Source of the DNA: an uncultured Shewanella sp.
Lineage (GTDB): Bacteria; Pseudomonadota; Gammaproteobacteria; Enterobacterales; Shewanellaceae
Assembly: GCF_947491715.1 (NCBI RefSeq)
Contig: NZ_CANLKR010000001.1
Coordinates: forward strand, 496,001-560,000
Reading direction: 5' to 3'
DNA length: 64,000 nucleotides
In this document: positions 54,314 to 62,803 of the stretch, in pieces
Position numbering within the stretch: position 1 is the first letter of the stretch
Layout: the number at the start of each line of letters is the position of its first letter
The notes under the pieces: generated by a model
Told to the model about the DNA's origin: nothing
What the model saw: the letters and a program-made list of their open reading frames with translations, nothing else
Databases searched by the model: none
Position numbers and translations under genes: made by a program

Positions 54314-54348
54314 ATAAGTACAGTTAAAAGCAAGATGACTGTGCTTAT
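54314..54348. terminator. Hairpin between convergent RND and CPT-like genes
   Basis: ATAAGTACAGT/ACTGTGCTTAT (54314-54324 with 54338-54348), an 11-bp stem with one G-T pair, 37 bases after the pump stop. The minus-strand gene ends at 54453. Confidence 0.5.
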
Positions 54349-54452
54349 TGCCATATATGAGTAATATATTATTTAATTAACTTGTATTTGGGGCAAAGAG
54401 TGTCAGTATAACGATAATATTAATCTTTTTTATCTGTATTTGAGCCTTTAAT

Positions 54453-55658
54453 CTAAAAATCACTTTTTGGATACTTGTGTTTTAGAGCCTCTAAAATCGC
54501 TTCGGCTTCTTCTTCTGGTGTCATTTTTCCACTATCGAGTTCCAGATCATTGGCGATATCTTTATGCATTTGCAAAAATAATCCAATAGTATGCCCAGGA
54601 AAGCGATTCCCTCGTTTTCTCTCATGGGCGAGTAGGGTATTGTTATCAGCATTAACCGCCACCCAAAAAGTTGGTAAATCTTCCAGTACAGCTTTGGCCT
54701 CTAAGTATTCATCTTTAAAGGAAAAAACTTGATCAGAAATTACATTAATGCCACATTGAGAGATAAATTTTATGGCATGAAAGTGTGCACTCAGTGCTAA
54801 TCTTGCCAGTGTTCCTAATTGTACTGTGGCATAGTGATAGGGGTTATTGATATTGGGGCCAGGCATGATTAAATAAAAGCCTAGTGATTGTTCAGGTTTA
54901 GGTTTGAAATGTTTGGTTTCTTCGGGAGTAATGGGAATACCTAAATATTTTGGGGCGAGCATAGTGACCACATTATCAATGCCAAATTGAATACAAGGAG
55001 ACTGCATTTTTTTTTGAAGTGTCTTACACAGTGTACTTTTTCCTGCGCTGGTGGTACCAGCAATTAAAATAATATGACCTAGTGTGTTTGCTTTTTGGGT
55101 GAAAGATAACGGTACCCATCTTGAGGCGGGGTTTTCTCTTAATGGTCTGTCAAGCAGGTATTGGGTGATTTGATCGGCACACTGCTTAGGACTGTTTTCG
55201 CTGGTATCAAGTTCAAGTTGATATTCTATTCCCATGAGCATTTCTTGAGCGATTTTAAGAGTGCTTCCTTCTGGCCTTGGGCCTGTTTCTTTTTCATCTT
55301 TGACTCGCTCTTGTTCATTGCGCGTGACGTTTACCCAAGTGATATCAAGATCATTAAGAAAAGATTGTAATTGTGAGAGGTATTTTTCATAAGTGATACA
55401 ATGATCGACAATGACATGGCAGCCGCCTTTTGCCATTCCAGTAATGGCGGCGTGTAATGCGGTTAAGTCGTTATTGTCTTGTTTATCATCGAGTCCTAAG
55501 GGTTGATGTTCGGGCTCGGCTCTCATTATGGTATAGAAATCTCTCATACCTAAGGTAAAGAAGGGTTGGTGGCTGTGTCGTTGAAATTGCTCAATAACAG
55601 CTTGTTTTCTAGAGTATGGGGCACCATTGAGGATCACGACCATGCCTGCGCATGCCAT
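54453..55658 (-). CDS. Protein with two chloramphenicol-phosphotransferase-like P-loop domains
   Basis: A 401-residue protein made of two CPT-like kinase domains. Domain 1 (residues about 5-170) opens MVVILNGAPYSRKQAV, where the Walker A should be GxxxxGKS; here Gly is Arg17 and Ser/Thr is Gln19, so ATP binding is probably lost. Domain 2 (residues about 194-395) has an intact Walker A, GTTSAGKST (K207). Both halves share the CPT path: a strand with VIVDHCITYEKYLSQL or NVISDQVFSFKDEYLE, WVNVTRNEQERVKDE or WVAVNADNNTLLAHER, then a glycine/Arg and Gln helix. CPT enzymes phosphorylate chloramphenicol, but relatives have other small-molecule targets. Target unknown. Confidence 0.78.
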   Translation of the reverse strand: MACAGMVVILNGAPYSRKQAVIEQFQRHSHQPFFTLGMRDFYTIMRAEPEHQPLGLDDKQDNNDLTALHAAITGMAKGGCHVIVDHCITYEKYLSQLQSFLNDLDITWVNVTRNEQERVKDEKETGPRPEGSTLKIAQEMLMGIEYQLELDTSENSPKQCADQITQYLLDRPLRENPASRWVPLSFTQKANTLGHIILIAGTTSAGKSTLCKTLQKKMQSPCIQFGIDNVVTMLAPKYLGIPITPEETKHFKPKPEQSLGFYLIMPGPNINNPYHYATVQLGTLARLALSAHFHAIKFISQCGINVISDQVFSFKDEYLEAKAVLEDLPTFWVAVNADNNTLLAHERKRGNRFPGHTIGLFLQMHKDIANDLELDSGKMTPEEEAEAILEALKHKYPKSDF

Positions 55659-55794
55659 AACAGTTTCCTTCTGCTGTGAGTCTTCATTGCAATTGTAGTC
55701 GAAATGTATGGATTTTCATGGAAGGAACTTTCGTTAATGGGTTATTCAGCTTCTTAAGCCGTCTAAGTGATCAGACGGCATTAATTTTAAGTGA

Positions 55795-56346
55795 TTAACT
55801 GTCACTACTGAGTATTTCAAGGATGGGAGTGTCTTGGTTAAAGTGGATAAGAAAAAGTTGCCCGAATTCGTGCTCAGATAAAATAATACTCGGTTGATAA
55901 TTAAAACGATATTTTCCTAGACTGACGTTAAAATGGATCCCTAAGTCTTGCAATATGCTGGGAACCGTATTGGAATGTCCTGCAATAACCAAGGTTTGGT
56001 TACAATAGTTATTTTTTATTTGATGGATGAATGTATCCTGCTCTCTTGGATCGTATTCGGTAATAACAAGATTTTTATGTTGGCTGAGTGGAGCCAGTGT
56101 CTGTTTCGTTCGATTGTATGGTGTGGAAAATAAGTGGTTAATATTGACGTCAGCTAATATATCTGCGATTCGTTGGGCTCGTGCTTGTCCTTGTTCAGAC
56201 AGGTTGGGATCGTGATTGTTTTTTTCATCTTGCTTTTCTGCATGGCGAGTAATGTAGAGGCTGTTAGGTAGGCAAGTGGCAAATGCTATGGGTGTGGTTA
56301 AAGCATAAATGATAGCAGCAATGCCAAATGTCAGAAGTGGTTTCAT
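55795..56346 (-). CDS. Exported histidine phosphatase (SixA/phosphoglycerate-mutase-like)
   Basis: A 183-residue protein with a signal peptide (MKPLLTFGIAAIIYALTTPI, ending FATC). The catalytic RHAEK motif (YITRHAEKQDEKNNHDPNLS) is near residue 33, and a second histidine is in VIAGHSNTVPSILQ. This is the bacterial branch-2/SixA type histidine phosphatase fold. The exported location suggests a periplasmic small-molecule phosphatase rather than a phosphorelay enzyme. It is a single gene, 136 bases downstream of the start of the CPT-like gene on the same strand. Confidence 0.85.
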   Translation of the reverse strand: MKPLLTFGIAAIIYALTTPIAFATCLPNSLYITRHAEKQDEKNNHDPNLSEQGQARAQRIADILADVNINHLFSTPYNRTKQTLAPLSQHKNLVITEYDPREQDTFIHQIKNNYCNQTLVIAGHSNTVPSILQDLGIHFNVSLGKYRFNYQPSIILSEHEFGQLFLIHFNQDTPILEILSSDS

Positions 56347-56656
56347 GAAGCGTCCTTGGATACGTATTGTTATTCCGTTTGGAGTCGTTAATCTATTATT
56401 GAAGCATTCACTAATAATTGTCCAGCATCTTTAAATATCACGGGTATAGTGAAATAAAAGAAATATATAAAAAAGAACTAAGATTAATGACTTAGTAAGG
56501 AATGAACAATGAAAATTTAAATTAAAATTCAGGATAGATATTTCTCAAACCTGCACTATATTTATTTTGTGTTTTACTGACTTGTTCAAGGCACTATTGT
56601 TCAAGGCTCTAGGTAAAACGATGGATGTTGATAATAAATATATAGGGATGAATGAA

Positions 56657-58024
56657 ATGAAAAAACGCATAGCTGTTGCTTTGATTTTACCGTGTTCTCT
56701 AATGTGCCATTCGTTATATGCTGAAGATGCTCATGATCATGGGCCTAAATCTCCACCACCTCCACCGCCAAATTTCGTACCTAATGGATTTTATGTCACT
56801 GCATCAGCAGGTACCAGTTATTTAGAATCCCAACGAAGTATTGCTGATGAGGCGTATAATGGCGTGGGCATTGTTACCTATGATTATGGGTTTAATGCTG
56901 GAATAAGCTTAGGAAAACAAGTGGGACCATGGCGCTTTGAAGCACAGATGACGTATTTATATAATGACATTGACAAAGTGTTTGATATTGATCAAGGCAA
57001 TCAACAAGAAGGTGTATGGTACGGACTCAATGTATTGCGTGACTTTCCTATTAGTAAACATTGGATCCCTTATGCTGGCTTTGGTCTCGGGGGGATCACC
57101 ATGAACAATGATTTTGGTGATACGAGTGTATATAGTGACTCTCAGGCGGGAACTGTCGGTGTTGTCAGCAATGAGCCTGGATCTGATACTGCTTTTGCTT
57201 ATCAAGCGACACTGGGGATTGCTTATCAACCTATTCCTGAGATGCGCCTGTTAGCGGAAGTGAGGCATATTGGTTCAAGTAAAATGACAAATTGGACGCG
57301 AAGTTCTGCAGATGATGTTGAGAGTTACTATGAGTCCACTTTATTTAATTTAGGCTTGACGTATTATTTTGATGGTGTGCCTAAGTATAAACCCACTCCA
57401 CCACCGCCACCAGCAAATCAATCATTATTTTACATGAGTTTATCTGGAGGGGCGAGCTATCTGCTTGAGCAAATTTCAACCCCTGACAATGGTGTTGTGG
57501 GTGTTAAAACCGAATATGATGCGGGCTATAACGTTGGAGCGAGTCTGGGTCTGAAATATAACAATTGGCGCACAGAGCTACAGTTTACGTATCTGAGTGA
57601 TGAAATGGACAAAGTTGATGATATTACTCAAGGTAATAAAATGTCAGGTAATTGGTATGGTATCAATGTATTACATGATTTCCCATTGGGGAGTGCTTGG
57701 ATCCCCTATGGAGGTTTAGGCGTGGGCTTAGTCGATATGGAAACAAAATACGATGACAGTATTTATTTGAAGACTTCTGCTGCTACTTCCGAAATGGTCA
57801 GTATGAGTAATAAATCAGATACGTCAGTTGCTTATCAGGCGATAGTGGGGATTGGTTTTCAAGCCAGTGAGAGTATGCGTATATTTGGCGAGTACCGTCA
57901 CTTACGAGCACCTGAGATTAAATCATCTGTCTTAACGACGACAGAAGGTTATGAATATGACTTGAAAACGGCCTATCAAAATAATTTATTTAATATTGGT
58001 ATGAGTTATACCTTTGGTATGTAA
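56657..58024 (+). CDS. Outer-membrane protein with two tandem homologous beta-barrel domains
   Basis: ATG 56657 is chosen because it starts the signal peptide MKKRIAVALILPCSLMC..., ending LYAED. The 455-residue product has a Pro-rich lead (SPPPPPPNF) and barrel 1 (residues about 42-235: FYVTASAGTSYLESQRSI, WRFEAQMTYLYNDIDKV, LNVLRDFPISKHWIPYAG). A second Pro-rich linker (KPTPPPPPANQ) leads to barrel 2 (residues about 255-455: MSLSGGASYLLEQ, WRTELQFTYLSDEMDKV, INVLHDFPLGSAWIPYGG). The halves match strand by strand, so an internal duplication made the gene. Each half looks like an 8-strand OmpA/opacity-type barrel. Role unknown. Confidence 0.8.
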   Translation: MKKRIAVALILPCSLMCHSLYAEDAHDHGPKSPPPPPPNFVPNGFYVTASAGTSYLESQRSIADEAYNGVGIVTYDYGFNAGISLGKQVGPWRFEAQMTYLYNDIDKVFDIDQGNQQEGVWYGLNVLRDFPISKHWIPYAGFGLGGITMNNDFGDTSVYSDSQAGTVGVVSNEPGSDTAFAYQATLGIAYQPIPEMRLLAEVRHIGSSKMTNWTRSSADDVESYYESTLFNLGLTYYFDGVPKYKPTPPPPPANQSLFYMSLSGGASYLLEQISTPDNGVVGVKTEYDAGYNVGASLGLKYNNWRTELQFTYLSDEMDKVDDITQGNKMSGNWYGINVLHDFPLGSAWIPYGGLGVGLVDMETKYDDSIYLKTSAATSEMVSMSNKSDTSVAYQAIVGIGFQASESMRIFGEYRHLRAPEIKSSVLTTTEGYEYDLKTAYQNNLFNIGMSYTFGM

Positions 58025-58055
58025 TTTTCTAAGACTGTTTCCATCATGAAAGAGA

Positions 58056-58079
58056 AGCCAACCTTAAGTCAGGTTGGCT
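58056..58079. terminator. Terminator between convergent OMP and cueR genes
   Basis: AGCCAACCT/AGGTTGGCT stem (58056-58064 with 58071-58079), followed on the plus strand by CTCTTTCGTTTTTT. The cueR stop codon (58069-58071) lies at its loop, so it serves both genes. Confidence 0.8.
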
Positions 58080-58500
58080 CTTTCGTTTTTTGGTGGGGCT
58101 GTTGAGTCGTCGGTATCTCTTGGCTCAGCCCTGTTAGAATAGCACAGTTAGGTTGTTCTCCTCCTTCGCAATCGTGCACAAGATGACTGAGCTGTTCCTC
58201 CAGTATTGTGAGTTGTGCGATTTTATTGCTAATGGCGGTCAAATGCTGCTTAGCGAGTGCTTTAACATCTCTAGCTTGACGAGATTGATCCATTTTTAAA
58301 TCAAGTAATGCGCGGCAATCATCGAGGGTAAAACCTAATGAGCGACAATGATGAACAAAAGACAATGCGTCGACATGTGAGGAAGTATACTCTCGATAGC
58401 CATTGGTACCTCGTTGTCCTTTCACAAGGCCAATATCATGATAATACCGAATACTTTTTACCGATAATCCCGTGGTTTTCGCGACATGACCTATTTTCAT
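58069..58500 (-). CDS. cueR: CueR-type MerR copper regulator
   Basis: A 143-residue MerR protein. Residues 1-70 are the DNA-binding domain (MKIGHVAKTTGLSVKSIRYY, then HDIGLVKGQR). A dimer helix follows (residues about 75-110). The C-terminus holds Cys111 and Cys119 separated by seven residues (HDCEGGEQPNCA), the Cu(I)-binding pair of CueR. It is divergent from copA with the activator-type promoter between them (58551-58581). It senses cytosolic Cu(I) and switches on copA. Confidence 0.92.
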   Translation of the reverse strand: MKIGHVAKTTGLSVKSIRYYHDIGLVKGQRGTNGYREYTSSHVDALSFVHHCRSLGFTLDDCRALLDLKMDQSRQARDVKALAKQHLTAISNKIAQLTILEEQLSHLVHDCEGGEQPNCAILTGLSQEIPTTQQPHQKTKEPT

Positions 58501-58550
58501 GATGACTTTTCTTATTGATTAAGTGAAGTCTACACTATAGCAAAAAAAGT

Positions 58551-58581
58551 TTGACTCTCCCATTAGGGGAGACAATACACT
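58551..58581 (+). promoter_or_regulatory. CueR-activated promoter of copA
   Basis: TTGACT (58551-58556) and TACACT (58576-58581) with a 19-base spacer holding the dyad CTCCC-ATTA-GGGGAG. The over-long spacer with a central dyad is the hallmark of MerR/CueR promoters. It lies 51 bases upstream of the copA start. Confidence 0.85.
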
Positions 58582-58631
58582 GATGATATCGTAAACATAA
58601 ATTGAGTGTTATTCATCAATAAGGAGGCCAT

Positions 58632-60869
58632 ATGTCAACCACTATACTATCGGTGCCCGATATGAGTTGTGCCAGTTGCGTTGCTAAAATAGAAAATGCT
58701 TTTCAAGCGCAGTCAGGTGTGAGCGTTAGAGTCAACTTAGCCGACAAGCAAGTGATCATCAGTGACGAAATTGACATTGAAAAAGCCAAATCCATTGTAC
58801 TCAGTGTTGGTTATACCAGTAAACCAGTATTAGATGCAACAAAAGCGGCCAAGGACAAATCAGTAATAGAAGAGAAACATTATCGCAAACAATTGTGGCA
58901 AGCGTTTATTGGTTTGGGGGTTGGGATCCCATTAATGCTATGGGGGTTATTGGGTGGGGAAATGCAGGTCAGTAACCCTCAAGAACAACTCATTTGGGGA
59001 GTGGTTGGTGGATTCACCTTAATATTGATGATAACAACAGGGGCACACTTTTACCAAGGAATGTGGCGAGCGCTGAAAGCGAAAAGTGCCAATATGGACA
59101 GCTTAATTGCATTAGGTACAGGCGCAGCTTGGATTTATTCTATGCTGGTGGTGTTGATGCCTCAATGGTTTCCAATGAATACACGTCACGTTTATTTTGA
59201 AGCCAGTGTCATGATTTTAGGCTTAATTAATTTAGGCCATGCCTTAGAATTAAGAGCGAGAGGGAAAACCAGTGAAGCGGTACAAAGTTTATTAGGGCTG
59301 CAAGTCTCGACGGCTATTCGCTTGACGGATAAGGGTGATGAAGAAGTGGACATTGGTGAATTAGCGCTGGGTGATCGCATTCGATTAAAGCCTGGTGGTC
59401 GGGTGACATTAGATGGGGAAGTCATTGAAGGTCAATCATTATTGAATGAATCAATGTTAACAGGCGAGCCAGTACCCGTAAGCAAAGGAGTGGGAGATAA
59501 CCTTAGTGCGGGAACAGTTAATGGTAATGGAAGCTTAATTTATCGTGTGACATCCGCAGTGGAAGATACACGATTAGCAAAAATCATCGCCTTGGTACAA
59601 CAAGCGCAAACCTCAAAAATGCCCATTGGCCGTTTAACCGATCAAATATCCGCTTACTTTGTGCCTGTTGTGATAGTGATAGCTCTATTGAGTGCGGGTA
59701 TTTGGTATTTTGCAGGGCCAGCACCTGCGTTATCTCATGCGTTAGTGGTATTAACCAGCGTGTTGATTATTGCCTGTCCGTGTGCATTAGGGTTAGCCAC
59801 TCCCATGTCTATAATGGTGTCAGTCGGTCGGGCGGCTAAAATGGGGGTGCTTATTCGAAATGGAGAAGCCATGCAAACAGCCAGTAAGGTGAGTTGTGTG
59901 GTGTTAGATAAAACCGGCACGATTACCCAAGGTAAACCCAAGGTGACAGACTTTGTTTTAGTGGAGAAAGAAGAAGATAAATCGACGTTACTGCTTCATA
60001 TTGCCAGTCTTGAACAAGCCTCTGAACACCCTCTTGCGAGTGCAATCATTGAGAAAGCCAAAGCGGAAAAACTGGGTTTAATTGAACCTGATGTGTTTAC
60101 CAATTATCAGGGAATGGGCATTGTAGGCCGTTTTGCCTCTGAAAGTGGAGGAAAGGGAGAATATGCAATAGGGAATCGCGCTTTAATGGATAAATTACAC
60201 ATCAAAGGCGTAGACACACAAGAAACATTAGCGGCAGTTTGGGCCGGTGGCGCGAAAACGCCTATTTATGTGGCGAAATCGGGGCAATTAGTGGCCTTGA
60301 TAGCCATCAGCGATCCATTACATAGGGGCGTCATTGAAGCCGTTACTGCGCTAAAGGCTGATGGTATGCGTGTTGTTCTTTTGAGCGGTGATAATGAAAA
60401 AACGGCTAAAGCGGTCGCTAAAGAAGTGGGCATTGATGAAGTGGTGGCACAAGTGTTACCGGAAGAAAAGCAAGCTCATGTGAAACAGCTGCAGGCCGCA
60501 GGAGAAGTGGTTGCTATGGTCGGCGATGGAATTAATGATGCCCCTGCACTTGTCAGTGCAGATGTGGGAATAGCCATCGGAAGTGGGACTGAAATTGCCA
60601 TCGAGAGTGCTGATTTAACCTTGCTTTCTCATCAGTTAATGACGTTAGCTCACACGTTTAAGTTAGCTAAGGCGGGTATGCGTAATATTAAACAAAATTT
60701 ATTTGGCGCCTTTATTTATAACGTGTTAGGGATCCCATTAGCCGCTGGAGTGCTGTTTCCTTTAACTGGCATGTTATTAAGCCCTGTGATAGCCGGTGGT
60801 GCGATGGCACTATCGTCTTTGACTGTTGTTACCAATGCAAATCGCTTACGTCGTCAGAAATTAGATTGA
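58632..60869 (+). CDS. copA: Copper-exporting P1B-type ATPase
   Basis: A 745-residue inner-membrane pump. Strong AAGGAGG is at 58621-58627. A single HMA domain is at residues 1-70 with Cys13 and Cys16 (MSCASC), followed by membrane helices, the actuator TGEPVPVSKG, the metal site Cys382-Pro-Cys384, the phosphorylation site Asp426 in DKTGT, the nucleotide His-Pro in SEHPLA and the hinge GDGINDAPAL. It moves Cu(I) out of the cytosol using ATP. E. coli CopA has two HMA domains; this has one, as in many others. It is controlled by CueR. Confidence 0.95.
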   Translation: MSTTILSVPDMSCASCVAKIENAFQAQSGVSVRVNLADKQVIISDEIDIEKAKSIVLSVGYTSKPVLDATKAAKDKSVIEEKHYRKQLWQAFIGLGVGIPLMLWGLLGGEMQVSNPQEQLIWGVVGGFTLILMITTGAHFYQGMWRALKAKSANMDSLIALGTGAAWIYSMLVVLMPQWFPMNTRHVYFEASVMILGLINLGHALELRARGKTSEAVQSLLGLQVSTAIRLTDKGDEEVDIGELALGDRIRLKPGGRVTLDGEVIEGQSLLNESMLTGEPVPVSKGVGDNLSAGTVNGNGSLIYRVTSAVEDTRLAKIIALVQQAQTSKMPIGRLTDQISAYFVPVVIVIALLSAGIWYFAGPAPALSHALVVLTSVLIIACPCALGLATPMSIMVSVGRAAKMGVLIRNGEAMQTASKVSCVVLDKTGTITQGKPKVTDFVLVEKEEDKSTLLLHIASLEQASEHPLASAIIEKAKAEKLGLIEPDVFTNYQGMGIVGRFASESGGKGEYAIGNRALMDKLHIKGVDTQETLAAVWAGGAKTPIYVAKSGQLVALIAISDPLHRGVIEAVTALKADGMRVVLLSGDNEKTAKAVAKEVGIDEVVAQVLPEEKQAHVKQLQAAGEVVAMVGDGINDAPALVSADVGIAIGSGTEIAIESADLTLLSHQLMTLAHTFKLAKAGMRNIKQNLFGAFIYNVLGIPLAAGVLFPLTGMLLSPVIAGGAMALSSLTVVTNANRLRRQKLD

Positions 60870-61152
60870 TATTGACAGTAAAAGCGCTAACAGAGCGACT
60901 GTTGAGTGTGATCCTCATTATCATACCCAGTCGCTTTTCATTGATTATTTAGGCCTAATTAAGCTATAGTACCGCGCTTAAAAATGCAGGCGTGGTGAGA
61001 CCTTTTTGGTGTTTACCAGGTTTTATCCTGTTTTGGTTCAAGCGTTACTTTTCATAAGCTTGAGCGTAGTTGTAGGTGTGCTTTGCATCTTTAACTCATC
61101 GTAAACGGGAATGTTTGTTTTATTCAATTTATTATAATTTTGGAATGTCACT
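60870..61152. other. Intergenic region before ybiT
   Basis: 283 bases with no gene seen. The promoter of ybiT must lie here. It includes the 15-base block GAGCGTAGTTGTAGG (61062-61076) that is repeated in reverse at 24337-24351. Confidence 0.4.
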
Positions 61153-62745
61153 TTGATCACTACAGCAAATATTACCATGCAGTTTGGCTCTAAGCCGCTG
61201 TTTGAAAACATCTCAGTCAAGTTTGGCGGTGGAAACCGTTACGGTTTAATTGGTGCTAATGGTTGTGGTAAATCAACCTTCATGAAGATCTTAGCTGGCG
61301 ATTTAGATCCGACTTCAGGCAATGTTTCTTTAGATGTCAATGAGCGTTTGGGTAAATTGAGTCAAAATCAATTTGGCTATGAAGAATTTAATGTCGTTGA
61401 TACTGTGATCATGGGATATCCTGAATTATGGGCTGTTAAACAAGAGCGTGACCGCATTTATTCTTTGCCGGAAATGACCGAAGAAGAAGGTATTAAAGTT
61501 GCTGATTTAGAAATGGAATTTGCCGAAATGGATGGTTACACCGCAGAATCTCGTGCCGGTGAGCTATTAATGGGAGTGGGTATCCCAGTTGAACAGCACT
61601 TTGGCTTGATGAGTGAAATTGCCCCAGGTTTTAAATTACGTGTATTGTTGGCTCAGGCCTTGTTCTCTGATCCTGATGTACTACTGCTCGATGAGCCAAC
61701 CAACAACTTGGATATTGATACGATCCGCTGGTTGCAAGAAATGTTAAATCAACGTAACAGTACCATGGTCATTATTTCTCACGATCGCTATTTCTTAAAC
61801 TCTGTCTGTACTCATATGGCCGATCTGGATTACGGTGAGTTACGGGTTTTTCCTGGTAATTATGACGAATACATGATGGCGGCAAGCCAAGCACGTGAAC
61901 GTTTAATGGCTGATAATGCTAAGAAAAAAGCACAAATTTCGGAGCTTCAAGGTTTCGTTGCACGTTTTTCTGCTAATGCATCAAAAGCAAAACAAGCCAC
62001 TTCGCGTGCGAAGTTAATTGATAAAATTAAGATTGAAGAGGTTAAAGCCTCAAGCCGTGTTAATCCTTTTATTCGTTTCGAGCAAGAAAAGAAGTTATTC
62101 CGTAATGCACTTGTTACAGAAGGCTTAACTAAGGGATTTGATGAAACCTTGTTCAAAAACTTAGATCTTATGGTCGAAGTGGGTGAGCGTGTGGCGATTT
62201 TGGGTGATAACGGTGTGGGAAAAACCACCTTGTTACGAACACTAGTCCATGATTTACCTCAAGATAGTGGGACTATTCACTGGTCAGAAAATTCAGCGAT
62301 TGGCTATTATGCGCAAGATCATGAAAGTGACTTTGAAAATGACATGACCTTGTTTGAATGGATGAGTCAATGGCGTAAACCCAATGATGATGATCAATCG
62401 GTTCGTGGGATCTTAGGCCGTATGTTGTTTGGATCGGATGATATTAAAAAGTCAGTGAAGGTATTATCCGGTGGTGAAAAAGGTCGCATGTTGTTTGGAA
62501 AACTCATCATGGAAAAGCCCAATATCTTATTATTGGATGAGCCAACAAACCACATGGATATGGAATCGATTGAATCATTGAATAATGCTCTTGAAATGTA
62601 TGAAGGAACATTGTTGTTTGTCAGTCACGATAGAGCATTTGTCTCCTCTTTAGCGACGCGTATCCTTGAGGTGACGCCAACAGGGGTGAATGACTTTAAA
62701 GGCACTTATGATGAGTTCTTAAGAAGTAAAGGCGTGGAGGCGTAA
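61153..62745 (+). CDS. ybiT: ABC-F family ATPase of the YbiT type
   Basis: A 530-residue soluble protein with two ABC domains and no membrane segments. It starts at TTG 61153, which gives [20 protein letters not shown] as in E. coli YbiT. Walker [10 protein letters not shown] and GDNGVGKTT. Walker B with the ABC-F aspartate/glutamate: [11 protein letters not shown] and [11 protein letters not shown]. The linker between (residues about 240-315: [16 protein letters not shown]) is the P-site tRNA interaction region of the family. ABC-F proteins act on ribosomes in translation or antibiotic protection. The exact role of YbiT is not settled. A terminator is at 62769. Confidence 0.92.
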   Translation: MITTANITMQFGSKPLFENISVKFGGGNRYGLIGANGCGKSTFMKILAGDLDPTSGNVSLDVNERLGKLSQNQFGYEEFNVVDTVIMGYPELWAVKQERDRIYSLPEMTEEEGIKVADLEMEFAEMDGYTAESRAGELLMGVGIPVEQHFGLMSEIAPGFKLRVLLAQALFSDPDVLLLDEPTNNLDIDTIRWLQEMLNQRNSTMVIISHDRYFLNSVCTHMADLDYGELRVFPGNYDEYMMAASQARERLMADNAKKKAQISELQGFVARFSANASKAKQATSRAKLIDKIKIEEVKASSRVNPFIRFEQEKKLFRNALVTEGLTKGFDETLFKNLDLMVEVGERVAILGDNGVGKTTLLRTLVHDLPQDSGTIHWSENSAIGYYAQDHESDFENDMTLFEWMSQWRKPNDDDQSVRGILGRMLFGSDDIKKSVKVLSGGEKGRMLFGKLIMEKPNILLLDEPTNHMDMESIESLNNALEMYEGTLLFVSHDRAFVSSLATRILEVTPTGVNDFKGTYDEFLRSKGVEA

Positions 62746-62768
62746 ATTCTCCTTTCAACGTCAAGAGA

Positions 62769-62788
62769 AGCCCGAATGTATTCGGGCT
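62769..62788 (+). terminator. Intrinsic terminator of ybiT
   Basis: Perfect 8-bp stem AGCCCGAA/TTCGGGCT (62769-62776 with 62781-62788) followed by TTTTTTG. It starts 24 bases after the stop. Confidence 0.85.
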
Positions 62789-62803
62789 TTTTTGTGTCTG
62801 TTT

